Source: Datnioides undecimradiatus (lineage: Eukaryota > Chordata > Actinopteri > Lobotiformes > Datnioididae). Taken from it: a stretch of DNA of 64,000 nt. The position numbers and the translations under genes are program-made. The notes beneath the pieces were generated by a model, which ran no database searches, was not told where the DNA came from, and saw only the letters and a program-made list of their open reading frames with translations. Position 1 is the stretch's first letter. Each line of letters opens with the position of its first letter. The DNA is taken from contig WARS01000046.1 in assembly GCA_008933995.1 (NCBI GenBank), positions 11,747,526-11,811,525 of the forward strand, written 5' to 3'. Shown one piece after another: positions 1 through 12,420 of this stretch.

Positions 1-503
1 TAAACCATTACCCCTGTGAATTAACATGGATGAATGTTGACAGAAGCAACATGGGAGAGTCAGCACTTTACTGCTGGACTATGATATGTGATTGTGCTCC
101 TCTTAACTGAGAGGGAGCAGGAGGTCACAGCACACTCCGGTTTCTTCTATTGCTCCGAGTAGATTTAGCCTCTTTTCATTTTCCTGCTGAAGTTGAACGT
201 CGCTTTGAAACAAAACCAACTCTTGGTGACCCCCCCTCCCTCGTCCATTTTTAATGGGACATAACAGCTAAAGATCCATTTTTAAAAGGACTTGTGCATG
301 GCTAACAGCGTTTCTATTTATGAAGCAGGGTGTTCAGCGGGGCAGGTTGTCTGTTGTAATCACAGAAGTTGAGCAGTAAGAAAGGTTTTGATAATTATAT
401 CCTTTAGTACAGCTAAGCTTGCCAACATGGATGATTAAAGTTGTCATGGCAACTGGTAATATGTTTGAACTCTTAACATTTCAGTCTCATACAATGTCCA
501 GTG

Positions 504-540
<37 letters not shown>

Positions 541-546
541 GCTGCT
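504..546. repeat. TTG trinucleotide microsatellite
   Basis: About 13 nearly perfect TTG units, ending in two GCTGCT-type variant units. It is non-coding in context. Runs of this length are usually polymorphic in vertebrates. Confidence 0.95.
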
Positions 547-2938
547 GTATGGCGCCCCCTTTTGAAATTGTCTCAGCCCACTAATGTCTTTCTTTATTAT
601 GACTGTGTAGGTGTGCTCTTGCATTGAATATATATTCCTGCAGCAATAGCTGGCTTACTCCAGGTTAAATTACTTAGCATGTGTACCTCAATCATTGTGT
701 GTACACATAATGTCTGCAAATAACCTTTCTTGTGTGAATTCACAGAAAACTGACGGAACAAAGAGTAAAGAGTAGTGCTTTGGTAATCTCCCTTTGCCTC
801 AGTGTGGACGAGGTAATTTCCTCCTGTCAGTATGTTTTCTATTTTCACTGCCTAGTTTTACAAAGCCCCTCATATTGAGTCAAATCCATGACCAGTATTG
901 ATAGTGCATTTGCAGCAAGGAAACCGTAATCGCGTTTGATGCAGTTGTAGTACAAGTGTTTCGTGCTTTAGGCTGACTCAACTGACCCTGTGACAGTTTA
1001 ACGCAGCGTGTTTCCACATGGCCCCTTTGTCACTTTTGTCTTCAAGCTGCATTTTGCGTGGGCGAATGCACACTTTGATTTAGCTTCGCCAGGCACTGTG
1101 TTGTTTTTGTTTTTAGGTGAATGAGGACGGCACGGATGAGAGTCGGGATGAGAAAGTGGTGAGAGAAGGATGGATGGTGGAAAGGGAGGTGGTGAGAGGG
1201 GCTGGGTTAGTTGATGGATGGCATCACAGCCAAATCAAATACTGTAAACATTAAGGCTAGCTCAGTTTGAATTGAATATATTGGTGCTGTGGATTGTCAC
1301 ATTTGTTATATTGTTGTTGCGCTCACACTTTGACAGTTCCATCAATGTAAATGTAATCAGGACAGCTTTCTACATGCCCGCACCAAAGTCATTTACCCCA
1401 AGCAAATTAACTCCCATTCACTTTTGCATAGAAACATCAAAAGTGAGCATTATGTTTGGCAAAGGAGCAATCACAGTGGTCGGGTTTCACAACTAGAAGG
1501 ATATGTTGATCTTCGTTCTTTATCGATGTGCATGGATTAATGTGTGTAACGCTTAAGCACCATCTGCCTTCAAATGCAACTCTTAAAAGCAACAGACAAA
1601 TCAAAGGAGGAAGATTCTAGTTTCTGTAATGTCCAAACCAAATTATGTTCAAATGCAAGTTCAATTTTGGTTTGTCTTCCTCATTGGTAGCGCATGTTGA
1701 TATTAGCATAGCATGTTTTTTTTCCCATGAGGTTGCTTTTTAGAAGTGAAGATGAACAAGGACAGCCAAGTAACTGAATGTTTTTTCCACAAAATGGCAT
1801 TAAGATAGAATCATCACAACATGAGACTCGCACCTCAGTGGCAGCCTTAATAAAACAAATGTTTTCACAAACAAATCGAGTTCCCCAATGTGAATATAAC
1901 AGAAATATTAGATTTTAGTTTGACTGACACAACGATCTTAGCAGAAAGTTAGTTTTCTGAGGAGTTCTACTGTGCAACCAACTTGACATTCAAGAATGTT
2001 GACCCATTCAGTTTCGGAGGATGCGGGGCTGCGTTGTGACTTCCGCAGGTCCCCTAGGTGCTTGTCCCTCGACGGAGCCAATCGGTGCAAAACTGACAAG
2101 TCATTGTCTTTTCCTAAGCCACAGTAATTCATCAGCACTTGAGGCGGCTTTGGCTGATTGCATTTTCGACAGAGCAATCTCCACTATGTCATAGAGAATT
2201 TGGCTTTTATGGCGGGGCGGAACTTTGATGCCAAATACAAAGGACAGTGGAGGCGAACATGGAGAGTTCACCACGCTGGGTCTGATTGCAAATTGAAAAT
2301 CCTGTGTGTATCTGCGCCTGTGCGCGTCTTGTGTACTTCAGTGTGAGTGTGCGAGAGAGAGTCAGTGTTTGTACCTCTTGAGATATGATGGAGTTTTTCC
2401 ATCTGCTGCTCCCTCAAGCCGTATTTCTTTCATCTCCTGAGATATTCAACAAAAATAATGGACACTGCGAACCACTGTTCATAACACTCTTTTTTTGTGT
2501 TCGCGTGGTACACAAAGAATGCCCTTTTCTTCATTTGCCATCCCCATGGCTGCTTCGTGGCCACGAACAGTTGCCGTCCAGCCACAGAGCAGCCACCGTA
2601 AGAGTTTTAATTAACAAAAGCTTTGAGGCTCAACAGACGTGGAAGAAAAATGGTTGCATTTTCTCGTATTTTAACATTTTTTGCTTACGCGCGTAAATAG
2701 TGGGGGGGAAATAATGAGCGCGCAAAGCGACGCTAAGATGTGCAGCTTTTTAAATGTCAGTATGTTGCAGGGGTTCAACCCAGTCAGGGAAAATGAGTGT
2801 TAGCCAAGAACACGCTGGAGAGCCAAGCTAGAACTGCAAAAGGCTGATAGGGTTCAGTATTCAGAGGTAACGTCAATCCCAGGCCCCGTGATAATATTTC
2901 ACTGTCATTTAGAGAAATGACCGTGAGAAGCCAGAGTT

Positions 2939-2950
2939 GGGGGGGGGGGG
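2939..2950 (+). repeat. Poly-G homopolymer
   Basis: Twelve consecutive G residues. The exact length is prone to sequencing and assembly error. Confidence 0.9.
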
Positions 2951-5317
2951 TAAGTTGAATAGCCTGAGGGTGTTCAACCTGCAAGTGTAGCCTAACACCC
3001 ACTGTGTATTTCTCCAGCCAGGCTTGCCCTACCTCAGGATTATGTTCATTGATTAGAAGAAAAACCCCTTTGAAGATCGGGGTTTCCCTAACAGAGAATG
3101 AACACCAGAATGTCATTAAAACAAAATGAACACCGGCTTGCGAGATCTTAAACTTGCACGTCTTTCTCGCTTATATTCAAATGCCGAATTGACAGTGTTT
3201 CCCCCACACCTCTGCGAGATGGTTGATTAAATCCAATATGCTCCACTAACTGCTCATACTGCTGTCATTTGGAAATGTAGAGGCTCTTTCACGGGAAGAT
3301 TTCCAGACGAAAGACCCCATGGAACGCAAGTATATTAGCAGGTATTACTCTGCCTGTTGTAAATCTCTGCCACTTATTGCTACCGTGTTACAAGTAATAA
3401 TGTAGAACAGTGTGTGTATTTTCATTTGGTCGCAGCGACTGTGGGATTTTTACAGGGAGCCCTTCTAATTTCCAGTCTGCAGCTCGGGCGTCAACGTCAG
3501 CCTCGATCAGAGCCCGTATTCAACTGTCTGAACATTAAGAGACACTGGACCGCTCAAGTGGCCTTAACAGAGCTGTGTGTTGTGCTCTGCAGAAATCAAT
3601 ACTTTCAAATTCATATTTGCTGTAGTTCTAAGCTCTGTTTTTGATTTTTTTTTTTTTTTTTTTAATAAAAGTTGGACAAGCTGTGCTAAATTTTCTATAT
3701 TTATTTACAGTAACAAACAGGAAAAAGTGCCATTAAAAGGCTCCTCTACCATATCAGATGAGTAACAGTCATGTAGTCCAGACGCTGCCAGTGCTGCTGA
3801 TTGAATTTCCTCATTATTGCATTATTGCCCTGAAGCTGGCTCTTGGCTATGTGATGTGTTGTGTGAATATGCACTTTATTATACCAGCCAACCACCCCTC
3901 CCCTCCACCTCGTCCCCACGGCTCCACCCCTCACCGTGTTTCAACGTGTCTCAGCAGTTTGGACATAATTGGTTGAATAAACTAATCGTTCGAGTAGCTG
4001 ATGGTGCTGACGCTGCTTGCTTTGTTGTGTTCGGTAATATCACAGCGAAGTAAAGCAGAGTAGCAGACAGATCAATCACGCGTCGGCTTGATCTATTTGT
4101 TGATCAACTCCAAATGGATCTTTATTCTTGAGACAACCAACATTCAATCAGTCTCAATAGCCCTCACCATATAATTTGACTTAGTTGTAGTGCAGGTGCT
4201 TGGGAAGGATTGGCAGTGCAACGTAGCTCATAATAACAAGTGATGCCAGGGTATCCATTACAATTTAGTGACAAGCTTGCAGGGCTATTATGAGGATGTT
4301 CATTATTTTGACTGACACCTCCAATTCACTCAGAGCTGACTCAGACAAAGTGGGGGCCTGTTTTGGATTTTGACATGCCCTCCCTACACTTGAAAGGTTG
4401 GCCCTTAAACCCCAAGGTATGAATTATTGGTAAGAAAACAAGCTGTTAGGAAATCACACGTACCCTGTTTTGTATTTATATTGCTGTAAAATATGATGAT
4501 TTTTTGTCTGAATGATTTTTTTGGGGGGTTGCACTGCATTATAGATGTTTTGGTGCAGCTCCATAAAAACAGTCAAACACTATTTGCTGAAGTTCATGCA
4601 TGTGTTAAGAGCTCCAGTCCAATCCAATACGCAGAGCTCCTGCGGCACAACCCAACACATCTGCATTGGAAAGAAGCAGAGGTGATAAGTTTTCCTATGA
4701 GCTCACCTTCCACTGGAGAGCCACGCATGCATTGCCAAGTGTGATCTTTGCCCAAAAAAAAAAAAAAAGTCCTGAGCAAATAATGGCAGGGGAAGAACAG
4801 AGGTGGATGCAAATGAAGAGGGGTCGAGCCGTTTAATACATGGTAATTAGACTCCACAGTTGCACTGAGGGTGACCTTTTCAGCTGTGGCCACGAGTTGT
4901 ATCTGGACAGAATGGGGGCCCTCTCTGGAAATAAGAAAGGTATTTAGTGAAGTCCAGTGAAGAGACAGTAAGTTGATGCCATAACCTAGGGAGGAAATTA
5001 TTCATCTTGTCAAGCATACGCTCTTTTTACTTCCTTATTTATTTATTTTGTCATACACAGCTTTGGTAATTGCATTTTGCTGTCGGGGAAAACGTTGCCA
5101 GTTCAATCTCCCCTTGTTTTTTGATGGCCGACTTTGTTTGTTGCATATATTAATAAATTTAACACGTATTCGTGATTGTACAGGCCTTCTCATCCAAATG
5201 CACATTAGTCATTTTGGAGATAAAACCAATTTCAAAGCTGCTGATGCCCATGGATTTGTCCAACAGATAACTTTGTCTGTTTTTATCATTTCCTCCCCCA
5301 GTCTTCACTGTATATAT

Positions 5318-5341
5318 TATTATTATTATTATTATTATTAC
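5318..5341. repeat. TTA trinucleotide microsatellite
   Basis: About eight TTA/ATT units in tandem. It generates the tyrosine and isoleucine runs seen in chance reading frames on both strands, which shows that those frames are not genes. Confidence 0.9.
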
Positions 5342-6779
5342 TGTGTGGCAAGTGTCATGTTGCTTTATGTGCACCCCTATCACACTATTTAAAAAAAAAT
5401 AAAATAAAACACAGAAGCAAAGTGGATCCTTTTGACCCTTCACTAAAACCCTTCCCCAAAGATTTTCCCGTCATAACCTAGCAACTGTAACTAGGCCAGC
5501 CAAGTCTGTCAAGCTTTGTGTTTGTCCACGGGGCGCACATTGAGCCTCAGCTCGGAGCTTGAAATTTGTCTGTCTTTATATTTTTCCCTTTCAAAAGTCA
5601 AACACAGATGAGCAAAACTGTAAAGAAGGGTTTGAACAGTGAGTGTGTGTTGTTGCTTGTTTAAGTATTTAAAGTACACAGACAGGCAAGGTTACAGGAT
5701 GTTGGAATGAAATGATGATAACAGGACAAACTAAGACTTCAATAAAAGAACAATACTTTTGCTTTATACATCCTCAACATGCAGCTGGTGAGGATACTGA
5801 CTTAAGGCTTTTAGCATGACATCATATATGTAGCCATATTTACACTAGACACCTTGCACAGGTTATTGTTTAAAAGTAAGTGACAATCATCAAGAATGTA
5901 GGTTTGACTCACAGAGAGAGACAGTAAAATTACAAATCAGGGCACAGTGATGGTTTTATATGAATGTCAAACATTTATCATACTTATTATTACTTATCAT
6001 ATGTCATTATTTCCTTGATTGTTGCATGATGTAACAAACAAACAAAGCATCTACTTCCCAAATGCCGGATTTGGTCCGAACGCTCCACATATAAATGGAG
6101 CACGCAATCAGAATTCTGCTTTCACCCGAAGCCTGGTCTGCTTTTCAAAGCCTTGAGCAAAAGTTAAAAGTCTGTGTCGATTGAGAACCCTTCCAAGTTC
6201 CGTCCGTGAACATTGGGAAATAATTTGCCTCTCTAAAACACTTACATAGCATTTTGAAAATGAAAAAGTGTGCTGCCGTGAGTTTGTACTTTAACACATC
6301 TGGGTACCAACCAAAGATGAAATAAAAAGAAAATATCCTCCCAGAGCGGATATCTTTTCCGATGCTGAGTATACAGTCCTACCTTGAACTCCAAAGCCCT
6401 CGTGCAGAATAATTGCTGAGGCATACATTCACTTATTTTTGCGCGATCGATAAAGAGGAGAGAAAGAAGGCGGGGGGAAAATTAGGACTAAAGAGGAGAA
6501 AAGAAAGTGAGAGGCTGGCGAGAAAGAGGCTACATCTAATGTAGATGGAGCTGGGTACTCATGAGTGAACTGGTTTTACGCTGGGATGAAGGATGAGCTA
6601 ACGCAAACACCCACAGAAGACCACACAGTGTCAACGCACACACATACGCACGCTCCAACACACGCAAGCGCAGGGGTCTGCAGCTGTGGCCATTTATTAT
6701 GGTTTGTTGAACACTAATGCTCACTGTGAATCCAACCAGATCAGACCTACTTCAGTTCCTTGGATAAAGTAGCTTCAGC

Positions 6780-7130
6780 AGCTTTGGATACAGGACACAT
6801 ACCTACACTCTGCATGTCTGTGCGCGTGTGTGTGTGTGTGTGTGTTTTGCATCCGTGTGCGTGTATCCTTGTGCGCTTCCACGTGCATCCATGCGTTCAT
6901 ACATGCAATGTGTGCTTATGTGCTCACATATGGATGGCCTGGGGTGTGTACATGCACGCATCCTGCATTTAAGTATGTGTGGTCGCACACGTGTGCACAT
7001 GTACGGTTGTATGAGTGTTTCCAATTCCTTGTCCTTGGCAGTGCATCGGATTGTGCGTGCTTTTGTGCTTACATGTGTCTGTCTGCATGTGCTTTTTCTG
7101 TGCAGCGTGTGTGCGGTGTGAGGTCAGTCA
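6780..7130. repeat. Decayed GT-rich low-complexity tract with a perfect core
   Basis: The core at about 6825-6845 is perfect GT. To its right, some 280 bases keep an alternating purine-pyrimidine character with TGTG, CGTG, CATG and ACAT words. This looks like a long GT microsatellite broken up by point mutation. Such sequence can adopt left-handed DNA, but that is inference only. Confidence 0.7.
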
Positions 7131-8874
7131 GAGTGCAGTGAGAAAAGTGTGTCATCAGGGAGGAGGTACTTTGGTCCCTCCTGACTGGTCTTTTCAGCCA
7201 AGTGAAACGCCAGCGATGCTGACAAATAACCGAGGCAGAAGCTCTCTCTTTCTCTCTCTCTCTCTCTTTCTCCCTCATTGACGAACTTCTCGCCGCTCAC
7301 ACACACTTTGTCAAGAAGCAGTCGCACTGTATCGCTGTGATTCACATGTACTGTAGCGTCCGCACACTAGCGTCTCAGCCACAATCCTGCAGTTTTGTAC
7401 GTACACACGAAAGTCGTACACAGTCAGGCACGGAATTGAATTGTCACACAAAACCATATGATCTCTAACTGTCTTCTGACTTTCTAACAGTCAGACAGAC
7501 AAGCACATATAGTTAAAAGCTACCAGTAACATATCTGAGCACATTTTACACAAATTTATTGATCCATTTATCTATATAGCTGTCGTTTTTGAGCAATTGT
7601 ATCTATCTTTTCTTGTCTTATATACAGCATATTGCACCTTTTAAATCTTTTTTTTTCCATCATCCCTGTCCATATTGCATTTTTATATTTCTTATGCTGA
7701 ATAAATTGCATTTCTGCATTGTCAATATTTTCATTTGTGACAAGCGCAGCACCAGAGGGAGAGACAAAGCGTTTCACTGCACGCTGTTAATTTATGTTGC
7801 AGTGACAAACAGGATATTGTGCGCAATACAGGGCAAGGAGGCACGCATGTCCAGAGGGTGGAGGTAAGCTCATGCAAACACATGATGACAACAGACAGAG
7901 CTTAATCACAACTACAAACACAATGTCAGCAAGCGGCATTTGTCGACTGTAGAAGAGATCTGTGTTTGAGCAAAGAGCAAACGGGGATTTGATCAAATTA
8001 TTTCAAGTTCTTGATGAAGAAACAAACATGCTGTATGCGGGTGGACTGCGACCTGACATGACCCCCACCCTTTGTTAAGCCTTTAAAGTAACTCCTCTTT
8101 TGTGTACCCTTCCTCTACCCCCCTTTGTCCATAGAGACAGAGGGGGATCGAGGGATGCACACAGCAAAACACACCCCCAAAACGAAGTTACACACAGAAT
8201 TTACACAACGCTCACATACTGTAGCGGAATAACTGCCTTTTTTTTTTTTTTTTTGGTTGTGGTGAATGAAGCAGGCAGTGCAGCGTAGTGGTACAAATAC
8301 AGTAAACACATTTCCAGCCAGGCAGGGAAGTTGTTTGAGTCGGAGAGGCCGTCCCCAGCTGAGCCGGCTGACTGAGAGTTTTGGGCCATGGTTCTGACAG
8401 GAACAGACCCTGGGAGAGGGAAAACATGGTGGAGATGTGCATTTTAAGGAGGATGTTGCAGTATTTATTTGTGTCTGTGTACAAGCAAAAGTAGGGAGAA
8501 GAGAGAGAATGTGACATTTTATTATCTTTGTGTGTTTGCATTTTTTGCTGTATGCATGGATTGGAGCTGTGTATGTATGTGTATGAGTGTGGCCGTGAAT
8601 ATAGTAGCCTCTCTGCAGCAGTGCGTAATGGTGTGTGTTCATTAGGGTTCGCCTTGGAACAGAATATATAATATACTGTAATGGTATGTCTTGAGCAAGT
8701 GCTTTAACTCTCCTTGGCGCCCTTTAATGGGTTGCTTAAAAAGAGAGAATTGATTTCCTGGTTTCTGCCTCAGAGATGCTTCCGTGTAGCACCAAGGGCT
8801 ACTGTAGCAATACATGTTTTTCAGTTCCTGTGTGTGTATGTGTGTGCAGAGAGAGAGAGAGCAGAGGAAGACAG

Positions 8875-8878
<4 letters not shown>

Positions 8879-8910
<32 letters not shown>
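8879..8910 (+). repeat. GA dinucleotide microsatellite in a polypurine tract
   Basis: About 16 perfect GA units inside a wider purine-rich stretch (about 8838-8960) with GAGAGAG islands and few interrupting pyrimidines. Confidence 0.93.
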
Positions 8911-8911
<1 letters not shown>

Positions 8912-9212
8912 AAAGAGTGTGAGAGAGTGAGACTTTGGAGAAAGGGAGAGTTTAGTTTCTCCCCAGCTCTTTAGAGTTTCCCTGGTGAGTTGGCTGGCAG
9001 CTTGTTTGCTGGCGTAGCAGCAGGAGGAGCAGCAGCAGTCGGAGGTAGAGAGATTGCGATAAGCCCCTTCAGAGGCAGACAATAGACGCTATAATGCTTT
9101 TGGAATTAACGACTGGCATTCCATCGTTTCTCATCTGATTAAGACCCACTGACAATCTTCTTGCTACAGTCTCTAGTTGTCACCAGCAATGACTAATGAA
9201 CTGTGATATCCT

Positions 9213-9240
9213 GCCTCTCTCTCTCTCTCTCTCTCTCTTT
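9213..9240 (+). repeat. CT dinucleotide microsatellite
   Basis: About 13 CT units, ending in a short T run. It is complementary to the GA tract near 8879-8910 about 300 bases upstream, so the two could pair as an inverted repeat. Confidence 0.92.
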
Positions 9241-9328
9241 TTCTCCATGTCTCACTCTCTCTTCACTTCACGCTCTATCGATTATTGAAATACTCTCCGA
9301 TCCCTTCTTAACACGCCCTCGCTGCTTC

Positions 9329-9382
9329 TCCCCTCTCTCTCTCCCTCTCTCTCTCTCTCTCTCCCCCCCTCTCTCTCTCTGC
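9329..9382 (+). repeat. Polypyrimidine CT-rich tract
   Basis: About 54 bases made almost only of C and T, with two blocks of CT repeats separated by a C run. A further pyrimidine-rich stretch follows at about 9515-9590. Confidence 0.88.
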
Positions 9383-9597
9383 CCCTTTCATTTGCCCGTC
9401 TGCCGTGCTCGCTCTCCTCCCCGTGCTCTCCTTTATCTTGTACCATTCATTTGGCTAATTTGATATTTGGAGTTGATAGGGCTCTGAATAGAGCCCTGTG
9501 TTTTCACATATATTTGTCTCCATCTCCCGATCTCTCATTTCTCTCTCATTGCCTCTCTCCCTTTCTCTTCCCCCTTCCTCTCTTTTTCAGCGTAGCG

Positions 9598-9870
9598 ATA
9601 ATGAAATCAGGCTCCAGCCCTTCATCTGTATTAGCGGCATTTGCGGGTCTAAGAGAGACTAACAGCCTGCTAATTCTCTGCCTCTGATTCGTTAAATTGA
9701 CAGACATTTGCATAATTTAGCTGGCTGCTTTCTCCTCCTCAAAGGTTGCCTGCAGACGCTTCTGTCATTGAATGGAATTGAAAGCTGTCAACATAATGGC
9801 TTGTTTGATCAGATTTGAATATTTGTTTAGAGATCGGTGCGAGAATTACAGAAATATGCCTCTAAAAATG
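9598..9870. promoter_or_regulatory. Candidate conserved non-coding element with an octamer motif
   Basis: Directly after a low-complexity tract the sequence becomes complex and repeat-free. It contains a perfect POU octamer ATTTGCAT at 9706-9713, several TAAT cores and GATCAGATT-type words. This texture is typical of developmental enhancers in the introns of vertebrate regulatory genes. Only the motifs are seen; conservation and activity are inferred. Confidence 0.35.
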
Positions 9871-10407
9871 CCAATGATTTCAAAGAAACCAAATTGATCC
9901 GCTACACAGAAAGTTAAATGTTTTATTTTTTTTTTCTCCCTCTGACAAGTTAACCTAATTCTTTTTACAGTTTTTGTACCTCTCTGATTCGTCTCACCTT
10001 CAGGGTTTGCTACGGCATTCACACACTCCCACTCTTTCCTTCGAAACTGCGCTCATGTGTTTGGAGGGAGAAGGGTTTCTTCTTCTCCTCTGATGCTGAC
10101 AGATATGAGCGGTGGCGGCGCTCGGTGGCATCTCTTTTTACCGTTTCCTTTTGAGCTGCGGCGTCTCCAGGCTCACAGCACTTCCAGTGAATAATGTACA
10201 CATGCACAGTCACATGCGCAAGCCATCTGAGCTGGCAAAAACACACACGTCGACTTCCACTGATTCACGCAGATCATGCCTCTCACTCTCTCGGTTCTTA
10301 CACAGTGTGCATACAGGTGTTCCATTAACCTTGCAGGCTGACAGTGTCTCTAGGTAGCTTCATTACCTTCAGCGTGATTAGCTCTGAACTAGACTGTTGC
10401 TTTGAGG

Positions 10408-10412
<5 letters not shown>

Positions 10413-10463
<51 letters not shown>
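10413..10463 (+). repeat. CA dinucleotide microsatellite
   Basis: About 25 perfect CA units, the longest CA tract in the window. It accounts for the threonine/histidine runs in two overlapping chance reading frames. Confidence 0.96.
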
Positions 10464-10465
<2 letters not shown>

Positions 10466-10570
10466 GTGCACCTCCCACCCTCCCTCCTTGGCCCCCATTG
10501 TCAGAGGGCACCCGCAATGTAGTCATGCTTTTCACCATAGATAAGTGGCTGTGTGAGGGAATTAGAATTT

Positions 10571-10591
10571 GTGTGTGTGTGTGTGTGTGTG
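10571..10591 (+). repeat. GT dinucleotide microsatellite
   Basis: Ten perfect GT units, roughly 110 bases after the CA tract at 10413-10463 and complementary to it, giving a possible short inverted repeat. Confidence 0.92.
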
Positions 10592-11673
10592 AGACACGCT
10601 CCCCCCACCTCCATGCATTAATGAAGAGATGCGGTTCCAGGTGCCCTCTATGAGAAAGAGACAGTGAGGGAACCCAGTGGAAGAGGTGGAGGAGGGGTGG
10701 GTAATATGGTTTGGCATTTTAGCTGCCTCCTTTTCCTAATGGCGCTTCGGTCTCGCTGGGATTATCCAGCCGGCACGCTGTGTCACGGTCGGTAAACTGC
10801 ACTGCGCCAGAGGGAAAGGGCGTGCTGAGAGGGGACAGGGGTTGCAAGGTGGAAGTGTCAGGAGAGAGCGGGAAATGTTCTCCAAAATGCCCGGAGGTAT
10901 GCAACCTTTATCAAAGTGAAGGGGCCTGAGGGAGCGCGTGAAATAGCGGCCCCTAACCGATAGCTCTGTGCTGCGGCTTCAGAGGGAACGAGGCGTAGTA
11001 GGGGTGGGAAGTGCACCAATGTCAGCCGCATCAGTGGAGGAGCACAAAAAAAGAGGAAAAGATGCCAAATGCTAACAGTCCTGCGCAATTAATGGATCAT
11101 CACTGTAGGTGAAAGTGTGTCGAGCTGTGCATAATAACGCGTTTTGAAGATTAAACGTCCTCACAATTCAGATGTTTCCATCACCGCTCCTTGTTATCTT
11201 TTGACTTCAACTTTACAGGCCAATTAAAAAAGCGCTCCAAAGAAAGCACTTTGCCCTACTTGAATGTTCTGGAGGGACTACTTGAGAAAGTGTTCCAGTC
11301 TCCTCTGATGAAAAATGTCTGCAGAAATGTATAAAGCCGCACTCCCTCCAGAGAGCGGTTTGGCATTTTTGTTTTACTGACGTCCCTGCCAGCCCTGCTT
11401 TTACAATACCTGTAAATTATTGCACTTTTTTTTTTTCCCCTCCTCTGTCTCATCCCTCTTTGTTCCCTTAACTTTCCTCCGTTAGTCCTCCCACACAAAT
11501 CACATTCCAGCAGCTTTAACATTTAGCTCTACAGCTATACAACCGCACAAGCAGCGGGTATATCTTTTACCAGTTAATATGTTTTTCCATGCTGCCGCTG
11601 TCATAGCTCAGGTCGCAGTCCATCCATACACAGTGAATGAATTCATGGGAGTGCCTGATGTTTTTGTTGTGGG

Positions 11674-11694
11674 TTTTTTTTTTTTTTTTTTTTT
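11674..11694 (+). repeat. Poly-T homopolymer
   Basis: About 21 consecutive T residues. I see no retroposon body attached on either side. Confidence 0.92.
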
Positions 11695-12159
11695 GTACTC
11701 CATCCCCACCATTTCTGGCTCATCTGCTTTTCCACCTCCCCCAGAGAACCTAGGGCTGACCCTTACACCATATCGAATTTTACATTTCACAGCTTTTTCT
11801 TTTTTTTTAAACCAACACTGCTGAGCGCGGGGGAATATTATCCGCGTATTTATTCCTCTCTGGATGCAGGTTTTCTCCGCGAATTTGCTCTCTACATGCG
11901 CGGCCATGTTTGTTGCCGCCAGAGGTCAAAGGGCCACAGAACTGTCCCTATTTGCTTTGCATGTCTTCCATTAGCATCGATTCCCCGTTCTACGTGAAAA
12001 GTGCAGTTAATACCAGGCGAGTAGCTCGGCTTGTTTTATTTATGAACGTGAGCCCATGGAGACATCCATTATCTTCAGCTTTTACAAAGCCCCAGTGTAG
12101 GAACTGGTACGGGAGCGTTATACAGAATCCCAACTGTTTTTACAGGGAGCCCATCTGAT

Positions 12160-12420
12160 TTAAGCACACTTCTTCATACGGGACCCAAGGGCATTACACC
12201 AGAACTATACCATAGCTCATATTTCATTCACTGAATATGAAAAGGCATGGTTCAAGCAGTCCATATCTTGCATTGGAAATGAGAGGCGGCTGGTTAAAAG
12301 CCTGCTTACATGGGAGTAATGACAGATCCTGTGCTGTCCACGGCAATTCCTTTGATGCCAATCAGAAGATAAGCCGCCCCCCATTGGATGCCGATAAAAC
12401 GGCAGCAAAGTGGTTAGTCT
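12160..12420. promoter_or_regulatory. Candidate conserved non-coding element
   Basis: A complex, repeat-free stretch with balanced base composition and words such as CATTTCATTCACTGAATATG, CTTTGATGCCAATCAG and GGATGCCGATAAAAC. It includes a CCAAT-type core and several AT-rich homeodomain-like sites. I call it a candidate from texture only and have no alignment. Confidence 0.25.

Larger units (their letters stand above)
1..6600. other. Non-coding upstream region (5' intron or intergenic), first part
   Basis: I see no coding exon here. The open frames are under 115 codons, lack recognisable protein sequence and have no convincing splice-site context. The stretch holds a TTG triplet repeat near 504-546, a 12-base G run at 2939-2950, poly-T at 3645-3663 and a TTA triplet repeat near 5318-5341. 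Because the klhl29 start-codon exon begins with a splice acceptor at 28641-28642, at least one non-coding exon lies further 5', so some or all of this region is probably a 5'UTR intron. A non-coding exon could be hidden here and cannot be found by reading alone. Confidence 0.6.
6600..9597. other. Non-coding region dominated by purine/pyrimidine-alternating and GA/CT tracts
   Basis: This stretch is rich in simple sequence. 6780-7130 is a long, decayed GT-type tract with many TG, CG and CA steps. 7228-7275 is CT-rich. 8235-8254 is poly-T. 8838-8960 is a polypurine tract on the + strand, and 9210-9590 holds several polypyrimidine tracts. The overlapping open frames on both strands are translations of these tracts (cysteine/valine, histidine/threonine and serine/leucine runs) and I do not call any of them. 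Confidence 0.75.

Noticed and set aside
8115..8642. A 175-codon minus-strand frame, among the longest in the window
   Set aside because: Built from CA-rich sequence and a poly-T tract (histidine/threonine and lysine runs). Not protein-like and with no exon boundaries.
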